Shown here: positions 41,201 to 53,200 of the stretch, piece after piece
Position numbering within the stretch: the stretch's first letter is position 1
Layout: each line of letters opens with the position of its first letter
Translations under genes and position numbers: made by a program
NCBI GenBank assembly: GCA_903813345.2
Contig: CAIIXF020000009.1
Location: 24,898,740-24,962,739 of the forward strand
From: Owenia fusiformis
Taxonomy: Eukaryota; Annelida; Polychaeta; Sabellida; Oweniidae
Direction of reading: 5' to 3'
DNA: 64,000 nt
Notes under the pieces: model-generated
Told to the model about the DNA's origin: nothing
Databases searched by the model: none
The model's input: the letters and a program-made list of their open reading frames with translations, nothing else

Positions 41201-44200
41201 CCTGCGGGCAGGAGCACTATCAAGGTGGATGACTGCCTTCAAATTGGGTCTTCAAAAACTCAACCTTGAGTTGTTCAAACTGTTACACATAGTGATATTC
41301 CAAGAAATCGAATAAATATTACTATCATTATGAAATCATACTTGAATCTGAGTTGTATCGCAACATCTTTACAACAAAGCAACTAATAAAATAAAAAAGA
41401 AATGTTCTATTATAATAGGTGAATTAGATACTTTCTTCGGTAATACAAAAATGTTAGATATCACATTTCCAGGAAAAGGTTGCCCCGTGTATTGGTATGT
41501 CATGTTGCTATAGTAACCATAACTCTAACCGCATTTCGTCATTTTTTCTGAAACTTTACAATTTTAGTTGCAATACGTCAAAGTACATTATGTAAAATTT
41601 ACACATAGTGATATTCCAAGAAATCGAATAAATATTACTATCATTATGAAATCATACTTGAATCTGAGTTGTATCGCAACATCTTTACAACAAAGCAACT
41701 AATAAAATAAAAAAGAAATTGGTTCAAAATTGACAAAATGCCAGCACCAGTCCTGTTTCTTTTGGAACACCTTGTACATTGTATCTTTTTTCAGGGGCAC
41801 CACTGAATTTTGAAACTTAGCAATCTTATGTAACTTTCCACAAGGGACACAATGATAGATGACATGATAGGGTGGCATATGCGTTTATGGGGGTGCATAC
41901 ATATGAAACACCATGTACATATATTGCATAATTATTGTATATTATTGTACGTTTCGCAACGCAACGCAAATAACTAAATAAGAAAACGTACTATTCCACA
42001 ATTACTGTTCCTTTATTAGTTGATTCTGAAAACTGGAGAAGATCCCCGTTGCTAATAGTAGCACTACTCGTTTAATTTCAGAGAGGGGAGTGTTATCGTG
42101 GATTATATTGTTGTCGTAGAATCCTACGTTAGACCAGGGCAGATAAAGAAATGTATAAATGATGTAGCCCAAGCTAATGATTCATTTATTGGTGCATACA
42201 GAATACAGGAAACGGCTACCATTTCTACAGGTATTTTGCATCGGACAATAGTATGGGACCATCACTGTACAATCACATTTTGCCGTTTTGGTTTGTCCAG
42301 TCTTCACTTATTGCTTTTGATTTTAATTTTTGGTAAAATGTGATCAAACATGGCGGATTATATATGAGGGTGTAAAATGGTGTTGGTATTTGTATCATCA
42401 AAGCTTTTACCAATTACATTTGCAATCAATTATCTCATTCAATGTCAATTACTTCATCTTTGAGTCGTGATGATACTGTGCTAGATTATGGTATGCAGCC
42501 AATTGAATTTTAATTATTTTCACTTACATAGGGGATGACTATTTGATCTTGTCACGAGGAATTCCGAGTTCAAAATTGACATCCTCGTCAAACTATGATA
42601 CAACTATGGCGGCGTTTCGTGGCCGACTCTTTAATGTAGGGTATGTATGCACGAGGACTTGGATATTCCTTCGTTAAAATGCGTTTGCAAGATTGAATAA
42701 ACGAATACGAGATACACTTTACTTGTTTATCCTAATTTGAACTTAGATTCGATCATGTGTTTTCCATTCTTAATTTCACTTCACTTTTGAAGCGATGGTG
42801 AGAATTTTGGACATTGGAGTGCCTCCAGTTTGAATACGGACCAATATATCCAAGTGGATCTTGGGACCAATTGCACAGTGACTGCTATTGCCACACAGGG
42901 GCGACATGGCTCTGATGAATGGGTGACATCATACAGAGTGGAATATAGTCTTGATCTAGTAACATTTATCACATATTCGGATTTAGATGGAGATGTTCCA
43001 AAGGTCTGTTCAATCTCAGTTAAATCAGATAATCCAATTGTTTTTCGGAATGCTAATTCTGTGGAGTGGTCATTTTGCCATTTAAAGCTAGGTATGCATA
43101 TCATATCAAATTATGGCGAAAACACATTACTCAGTTTGAAAAACTATTCACACTTGAATTGAACTTTTTAGCTAAATATATGGGTCTTGTAATTGTTGAG
43201 CTTTTCATTTCTTTTACCAGAGCTTTCTCGGGAATACAGACAGAGATACAGTGGTGGTAAACAAACTAGTCAGGCCATTTGTAGCAAGTGCTGTCAGAGT
43301 CAATCCCAGAACATGGTCGGGTCGTATATCCATGAGATTCGATGTCATAGGATCTTCAACAGGTAGAATTATATTTCAAGCATTATTAAAATCAACAATT
43401 TTTTTTCTTATATGTAGGTGTATTACATATAATTTCTTTGTATTGCAAACCATTCTATTGATTATTTTTCATTTTTAAGCACAAGCCCCGAGTTCAACTC
43501 TAACATATTCTGAATCTTCTCTTGGAGAGTTTCAAACCACCAGCTCTAACGTAACTATCACAAGTAAGTAGGTGTTGCGTTGTTTTTATAAATGGTTCAC
43601 TTTTAAATTCATGATTTATTACTTTTAAATGTATATAACGTACTAGGTGAACCCGGTCGACCCTGAATAAGTATAAGGCAGTGGTTTGTATTAACTCTAT
43701 CTAGCCTGCATGTCACATGATTTTCATTCATTTGTAGTGTTTCCCACAAGTCAGTCTACGGCATTTGGACTCATTACAAGTATTGATACGACACGACTCA
43801 TTACGAGTGAATCATCAACACCAACATTGGAAATGTCTACTGCAAGCGAGTCATCGGCACCATCATTGGATATGTCTACAGCGAGAGAGTCATCGGCACC
43901 ATCATTGGATATGTCTACAGCAAGCGAGTCATCGGCATCATCATTGGTTATGTCTACAGCGAGAGAGTCATCGGCACCATCATTGGATATGACTACAACA
44001 AGCGAGTCATCGGCACCATCATTGGATATGACTACAACAAGCGAGTCAACGGCACCATCATCGGATATGTCTACAGCAAGCGAGTTATCGGTACCATCAT
44101 TGGTTATGTCTACAGCAAATGAAACATCAACATTAGGTATCTCTACAACAAGCGAATCATCAACACCAAAATTGGATACATCTACAACAGATGAATCATC

Positions 44201-47200
44201 AACATCAACATTGGACATGACAACAGCAAGCGAATCATCATCAAGATCAGATACGCCTCCGGGAAGCGATTCATTAACATCAACATCAGATATAACTACA
44301 GCAATCGAATCGACACCACCAACAAAAGATATGGCTACAACAGATGAATCATTGACATCAGCATTGGATATGTCTACAGCAAGCGAATCATCAACATCAA
44401 CATATGATATGACAACAACAGATGAACCATCAACATCAACATTGGACATAACTACAGCAAGCTCATCAACATCAGATATGAATACAGCAAGCGAATCACC
44501 AGCATCAACATCGGACATGTCGACAACAGATGAATCATCAACAGTAACATTGGACGAGAATTTGACTACAACAAGCAAATCAACATTGAATATGACTATA
44601 GCAAGCGAATCAACATCAACATCGGATATGAATACAGCAAGCGAATCACCATTATCAACGTCGGACATGTCGACAACAGATGAATCATCAACAGTAACAT
44701 TGGGCGAGGATTTGACTACTGCAAGCGAATCAACATTGAATATGACCACAGGAAGTGAATCAACATCATCTTCGGATATGACTACAGCAAGCGAATCAAC
44801 ACCATCAACATCTGATATGACTACAACATATGAACCATCAACATCAACAGTGGACATGACTACAATAAGCCAATCAACATCAACATCGTATATGACTACA
44901 GCAAGCGAATCAACATCAACATCAGGCATGTCTACAACAGCTGAATTATTGACATCAACATTGGATATGTCTACAGCAAGCGAGTCATCAACATCAATGT
45001 TGGACATGTCTACAGATATTCCATCAACGCTTGGTCATGGTATGAGCTATTTATTTGAGCAAAGTCACAGGAAACACAACATATCGCTTTATCTCATTAC
45101 ACCTACAACCAGATGCTCTGTTGCATACTTGGACATAAATTTATACTTTATGTAGCGAACATCTTTGTCTTGAAATTCTGGCAATGCCCTTGTCATTTGC
45201 GCTAATTGAGTATTCAAATTGGGTTCAAACTCGGCTTCCCGTGACTCTGTTGATTTACACTTAATGTACACTGTAAATACACTGTTTAACATAAGGTAGA
45301 CTTTTCCAATTATCAGATTCATTCAGTAAACTTTTTACCTGATTTAAGTGATATCAATTTACCAAGCAATGCTTTGAAACATTAATAAAGATTTATGAAC
45401 CTCTATTTCAGTTGACATCGATGAGTGCATTGATGGTAGCCATACTTGTACGGGATATTCATACTGTAATAATACACTATTGGGATTTGAATGCTTATGC
45501 ATTGATGGCTTCAATATTGGACCAAATGATACATGTATTGGTGAGAAAACCGAATTTGGAATTATCATAAAAGTAAAGAATTACCTTGATTTAGAAACTG
45601 GAACAGTTATTGTATTATGTATTCTCTCTTGATTTTAGATATAAATGAATGTGATGGGAATCACTCATGCACGGGATATTCATATTGTAAAAATACTTTG
45701 GGGAGTTTTGATTGCCCATGCCTTGATGGGTTCACACGAGACCAACATGGCATATGCGTTGGTAAGTCTAATATCTATCCATCTTAATTGTCACCAATAT
45801 TTAAGTGACAAAATGTAAGCTTTATTCATTGCACATTTGGTCTTCTATCACATGCTCTAAGTGGTAATTTTGCCCAATCATGCATTTAATTTGCCTATTA
45901 CCTACTTTCTTTCTGGTTCGGGAAATTAAATGTCAGAAATATAATCTTCATAATGTTATCCAACGGGACGTTTCTTGTCACTAGGAAAATTGAAATTAGG
46001 AAAATAAATATTTGACCATTTGGCAAATTAACCACTCGGATTTAATACCACTTATGGGCAAATTCACGATAATTGATATTTTTTAAATTCCCCAAATTCT
46101 GCTATTTTACCAACGCCTGCGCCATATGTGTTGATATCAACGACATTAAATGTATGCTACCTTGATGTCAACACAACTGTTTACCATGTTGAAACTATTG
46201 CTTATTATTTCTTTACAGCTTTAATGGTGATTTTTTAGACAAAAATCAAAGTTTGCTATGACAACATAATAAATCATACATCAAGTACGTCGATTATTTC
46301 CAAATGGTTGATAAAACATGTTTCCGACCAGCTCTCAAAAGGTCTTGTTTGATATTTCATAATTATCAAAAGAAAACACATGATTTTATCACGTCCATAT
46401 GTTTTGTATCCTCCAACCCATGCTCAACATATTCACTTTACTTCCAATATAGATATTGATTTTATATAAAAATCATTTAAATACAACATTGGGTTAGTTT
46501 CAATATCTGAAAATAATTGTTTGAAATCATTTATATGCATTGCTGAAATTTTAATCTTTGGAGGATACAAAATATTGGACAGCAAAACATAAATCTACCA
46601 CAAAAATAACAATATTTTGTCTGATGTTTTCGTTGACTGTTACTGAGGTGGTAACCCTTGTGCTGATGGCATTTCTGGCGAAATATTCAAGAAGTGAAGC
46701 ATCAGTAATTTTAATTTAACCAGTTTAGCGGAGGATACAAAATATTAGACAAATGGCACATGCATATAAAAAGTATTTTATTCCATGGGTTACACATATC
46801 TAGCTTTGTCCCTTTAAGAACTGATGTGAAACATGTTTTATGGGTTGAAAATTATCAAACGCAACCGATGCACTGTATGTGCTGTTATCCGGGTTTGGAT
46901 TACCACAAACAAAACAAAACAAAAAATCATCATTTAAGCTGTTTTTGAGAAATATAATATTTTCAATATACATCGCAATGTTATGACAATCAGTTGTGAT
47001 GACACCAAAATAGCACACATAGATTTCGTTGGTATCAACACACACGACGCAGGCTTTAGTGGAACAACAGTATTTGAAAATATCAAATATCGTAAATTTG
47101 CCCCTATATACTTGTATCTATAGCTTGTAGAGCGGATGCTAAAGACTGTTTAGTTGATTATCTTGATTTTCTTCAAATATCAATGAATTTGAACATTTCA

Positions 47201-50200
47201 CCATAATTATGCAGTTATATATAGAACGTATTTTCCGTAGTTTGCCAAGATGGGAATATTATGTAAGGTTAATATTTACATTTAAAACCGAGATCTTTCT
47301 TTTTAGACGTGGATGAGTGTTCAACTGAAGGTATGTGTCCTGTAAATTCAAACTGTATCAACAATATAGGATCGTATGTCTGTGAATGCGACCCAGGCTA
47401 CAATAAAACATTTGATGACACATGTGAAGGTAAATATGATGAAATCGAACATGAAACATCATTACCAAGTTTGTATGTATACACTTTATGTCATCAGTTA
47501 AATTAATTATTTGTTTTTTCAGATGTAAACGAATGTTTGTCTGTTACTTGCAAAATTAACTCTCACTGTGAAAATACAATAGGAAGCCACTTTTGTCTGT
47601 GTGACGACGGCTATGCTGATATAGAAAGTCAATGCCAGGGTATGTTTCATTCAGTAGAGTGATAGTGTTGATCGTGTGTTTGGAGACTCGATTTTAGGAG
47701 AAACTTTTGCAATTTAGAAATATTGCAGAAGCTTGAATAAATCTGCAAAATATTCTGATACTCGTCCCGTTGTATATATATAAGGGAACATGGGGCAAAG
47801 CGGCCCAAAAAATTTAATTTTAAGTTGTTCTGTACGGGGTATTTTCGTATCTGTCAATCATCGCGCACTTTGATGTTCCACTTTATTAATGGTTTGTGGT
47901 TTACATTTTTCGAGTGTTTTATACTTTCCTAGGACTATCTTCTGTGATTTTTCAATGGTCAAAAATATTGTCGAGACTAGAGTGGGGCAAAACGGCCCAT
48001 GGGTGGGTAAAACGGCCCACCCTCTGTTACATGGGTTTTGAAACCAAAATTAATCAATTACAAGACTCGTCCACAAACATCTTATCCCAGACGTTCAAAC
48101 CTTTGACAGATAAAGTATTCTTAACCCCTACCATAATTCTAGTCATTCGATATGTGTCGGAAGGAAATAAGGGCACAGGCCAGATGTTAAAATTGTTACA
48201 TTTGAAAACCAATTGTTCTTGCACAATAAGATTTTTGTATGTTATAACATGTGTGGGCCGTTTTGCCCCAAAGACATGTGAATTTTCGTCAATAGACGTC
48301 ATTTTAATTTGCCTAATATTTAAGCTCGAAATTTTTACAAATAAAGAATAAATGTGCACACTCTATGTAAAATGTTAAATCAAAACGATATTCTATTGTT
48401 GCCGGATTTTTTAGAGATTCTCGTGAGAGGGGTAATTTCCAAAAAGAGGGTGAAAAGTAGAATTACCTCTTACGTAAAGCGAGACGCTGCTTGGTTAAAA
48501 ATGGACGGTCGAGAAGGTGGCAGATATTTCAAAATTCGATTTTGTGACTTTTGAAGAACCATCTTTTTATAGTTCAAAAGATATTTCGATGGGCCACTTT
48601 GCCCCAGAGGGCCGTTTTGCCCCATGTTCCCCTACATATAGCGACAATACCTTTACTTGCAAATGCAGTTAGTAAAGCAGGTTGTGTCCGGTATATTCTG
48701 AGAAACTAACATTATACCAATCTACGTATTTCCTCGAATTACACATTTCTAGATTTTAAACGAAACAAAACAGGTTCAATAACCCAGATGCGAGTAGAAA
48801 TAATCTTGATTTACGTCATTAAAAATTCAAAATTCAGTCAAAGTAATATCATATTTGAAATCTACATGTAAAATTTCATCTAGAAAATGTGACTTCTAGC
48901 TCGGGGAGATTCCCCATAGACCCCATACTATAAAATCACAAAAAATGAAATATCTTTTCTTTTAGTGGACAGATAATATTTTGCTTTACTGGACATATTT
49001 TCATTAGTATAAGTATCAGACACATAAGGGTTATATGAAAATTGAGCCACTTAAATTGATAATATTCAAGTTTAAGGGAACTTTCTTATATACAGGGTGT
49101 TAAAAAAAAAACGCAACCCAAAGAAATCGCTATATCTTGGAAAATACTTATCCAATTGTGTTCATTTTTTCAGGAAAGAAAGAAGAGACTATGTGTGTAT
49201 AGCTCCTGCTGTTAGTTAGTTGTAAAACATGATGCCTTGGACACCATCTCAAAAGACATTAGTATTGGAAAGATACGAAAAACGCAACCAGAGGTGACTG
49301 CCAGAGCAATAAACCCTAATAACATTCTAACCATGGTGTTTTGGCACTTCAGATTCACCACAAATTATCTTCATATAATGTGTAGTGAAATGGGAGAGTT
49401 TCATTAAAACCACTCCAGGGACTTTACAGTCATGGTCAAAATGCCTTCTTAAGTCTGGCTGAACCAGGGTGTTTGACTGGGTTTTGAAAGCATTTCGACC
49501 AAAACTGTAAAGTCCCTGGAGTGATTTTGATTTCACTCAACAGATTTATCATATATTGAATGAAGATGATTTGTGCCAAATTTGAATAGCCAAAACACTA
49601 TGGTTAGAAAGTTATTCGGTTTTATTGCTGTGGCAGTAGTCTCTGACTGCGTTTTTCGTATCTTTCCAATACTAATGTCTTTTGAGCATTTGTCCAAGGC
49701 ATCATGTTTTACAACTAACTAACAACATGACCTATACATACACAGTTATGACGTGCAGGGACCTGGGGACAATTCGGGAAATACGGGCTAATCTCCGCTT
49801 TAAGCGTTAATATCTGCCTTATTTAAAAAGCTAACTATATGCATTATATATCATTTTGAAGTATTTTTTATTCGCATTTCACTGAAATTATTTTTCCTTG
49901 AAAAGTGTGATGGGATCTACCATATTTTTTAAGTTAAATGTACTCCGACATCGTCAAATACGCTGTAAGGCGTAACATTTCACGCTTACACGGTTCGTTG
50001 AAATCAGGATAACTTTTGAAATACTGATCAGAATTTTACTAAAATTTCACATTTTATTCATTGAAACATGTGCTTTTATGACGTCACAATTGCCTAGCGG
50101 CTACAGTTCAAATCGTCTTATATGAACGCTTTTAAGATTTTCAAAATTGTGTAAGGTTTTGAAGGCGAGGGAGACAAGCAATAAGTTTACCTTTATTTAA

Positions 50201-53200
50201 CCTACTAATTTAGGTCTGATTTCAAAAAAAATCTAACTGCACAATATTGTCATGGCGAAATTTACAAAACAATAACCGATTTCTTTATTTTTCAAATAAT
50301 AAGAGAATAAGAGTTGCTTTTAGAGACTTGAAAAAATGTAACGCATCGATTTTTTACCACAAATCCCATACATATCAATTTTTACTGACGCCCCGAGTGG
50401 ATTTCCTCACCGTTTTTCAAAAATCAAAAACATTTTAGAAATATTGTCCTCGAGATCTTCTTGCTCTGTGAATTTCACCAGGATTGAATAAGAATAAAGC
50501 ATCTTATTTTTAGGTTGACTAAACTTGACAAAATGTAACGCTTGTCGTTTTTGACGTTATAATGCTGATTGCGCCCTATACTGGTCATTGTATTGTTTTG
50601 GTATTTTGACGCCATAATGTTACTCTAATTGTCCCCAGTTTCGTGCGACGTGTAAGTCTCTTCTTTCCTTCCTGAAAAAATGAACACAATTGGACTAGTA
50701 TTTTCCAAGATATAGCGATTTCTTTGGGTTGCGTTTTTTTTTGAACACCCTGTACCTGCCGTGTTAATTGACCCGAATCAGCCACCTGGTGGTGAAACTG
50801 GTAACTACCTACTCGCATTCGGGTAATTAAATACTGTTAAATGTATTATTTCATGTTTGATTCAATAAAAAAAAAAAAAAAAAAAAAAATTAAATACTGT
50901 TTCCATTTATGAGTCATATTGTGAAATGTTTCAGACGTCAATGAATGTCTGGAAAGTCCCTGCCAAGATCACGCATTGTGCATTAATGAGCCTGGGACAT
51001 TTCGATGTGATTGCAATTTTGGATTTATAGATCAAGGTGGCGTATGTATAGGTAAAGGAGTACTATTTTACATGGCAATCTGTTAATAATATAAAGTATA
51101 CACCTATATCCGAAGTTAATATTTTACTATATACTTTTCATTCTATGAACCTTTTTTGTAAAAATAAGTACAAAATGCTTCAACCCCGGACTTCAAAGAA
51201 AAAAAATCATAAAGTTTCCATTGCGTAAAATCATCGTCAGTAACATGCTTTTATTCAACATATATAACATGTGTTTCTCATTTAAACACATCACTCGTAT
51301 CATGATTCTAGAACCAAATAAGTTTTCATTGACGTTGCGAGTACTCCGTATCAACGACTCCATTGTTGAATATAACGATACCGAGTTTCTCCCTGGCGGT
51401 GATACCTTTCTGTTGACGTCATCAGTTTTGGAAGATTCTGTAAGTTTGTCACAATTATTGATTTTATTTAGTTTCCTTTGCTAATTGAACTATGTAGGTG
51501 TTGTGAGTAAAATGAAAAAGCACATATCAATTACACATATCAATTATTGGTACAAGAAGTTACCCAAACTTCTGCTTTGTAATTTAGGTTGATAACGCTC
51601 TTCGGCACAGTCTACTTTCATCGGACTATGTTGCGGTGCGAGTGCAAGGATTCTCCAATGGCAGTTTGATAGTAGAAATGCATGTGTACACAAATGATGG
51701 AGTCAGTCTCATAGACGTAGAATCAGCTATGCTGAATACAACATCGTATTTTACTGACAATGGATTGGAAATTGACACAAATTATACAGTTGTGACAGGT
51801 AATATTAATAACAATCTTGTATTCTTTAGATTATATTTGTCACATGGCTTTACCCATATTGTTGCTTTGGTATTGAAATTATGCTGTGTTTGATGTTTAA
51901 ATCATTTGTAATGTTTACTGCATGGTATATATTGTATTGTACCCTTGTAATCTTTGTAACACATTTGAATATAATTATTTCACAGATGTGGACGAGTGCT
52001 CAAATGCAGATTGGAATGATTGTGGTGACAATTCAAACTGTAACAACACTGTAGGACAATACACCTGTTCCTGTATGACTTTATATCTAGATATATCGTT
52101 AGATATGACCAGACCAGGAAGAATGTGCGCCAGTAAGTATCAATACAATAGTGACGTGCTACAATTTATTTACAAATATTGCGTATCTGTCTCAACGATG
52201 GTTACAGTCTTATGATAAGTACACTCTAATTTTTTCCTGTTACATCGTATTTATTTATTTATTTATTTATTTATTACAGTGTCACCCGTAATTATACGGC
52301 CAGCCTCCAAAGGCTTATGAGATATTATTAGTTCTAGGATATGTAAAATGCTCATTGATTTGATAGCATAAATGCTTTTCAGTGATAAGCAATGATCATC
52401 AGGATCCTATACGTGGCCTATCGGCTACCACCAGTGATATATACTATGCTGTTGAAGATATGGTCACAGTCACTGTTGACATGGACCGTGGATCTCATAT
52501 TTCATATACTATTGACTTTGGTGACGGGACTATTAAGTCAAACAGCAATAGGCACATGCTTGCGTTCAGACATCCATTTATGTTTAACCACACTTACACC
52601 AACCCTGGAAACTACACAGTGACTGTAGTTGCTAAAAACATGGCAGGACAAATGCAAAGTTATACAAGCGTTAAAGTACAAAATATTATGATTGATTTGG
52701 CAGTGGAAGCTTTGGCTGAAGTAGTACCATACCCTCCTGGAAATGTTGAATTTGCCCTTTATATTTCATCTGGGCAAATAAGTTTTAGAAATGTCCACAC
52801 CACTTGGTACTTTGCTGATGGAAGTGCAGAATATGTATTTATCAGCCATTTGCAATATGGACAGACCGTGAATGTTGAAAGGCAATACAATGCCACTCTG
52901 CTTGGTTCCAGTAATGTGCGAGTAAATTGCTCAAATATGATAAGTGCTATGGAAGTCACAACTAATGTTAAGATGGAGGAGATGGTCACAGGTCTTGAGA
53001 TTGTGCCATCCAGTTTTGTTGTCGATAGATTGGATGCATTAACGTTTAATGTTTCATCAGCTACTGGGTCACATATGATTATGAACGTTACATATGGGGA
53101 TGGAATCTCGGAAATTGTGAACATAACCAACACCAAGGGTGGTGCCCAAACATCCACCATTGTACACACGTTTCAAACTACTGGAAACTTCACAACATCA

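Larger units (their letters stand above)
48782..50825. mobile_element. MITE family 'A' (outer element), interrupted
   Basis: Ends ACCCAGATGCGAGTAG and CTACTCGCATTCGGGT are inverted. Removing 49093-50752 leaves about 380 bp, similar to the solo copy at 20842-21215. Insertion is at a TA dinucleotide. Confidence 0.85.

Noticed and set aside
47896-48351. 151-codon ORF as a gene
   Set aside because: Lies wholly inside the 47783-48633 MITE and shows no family motif.
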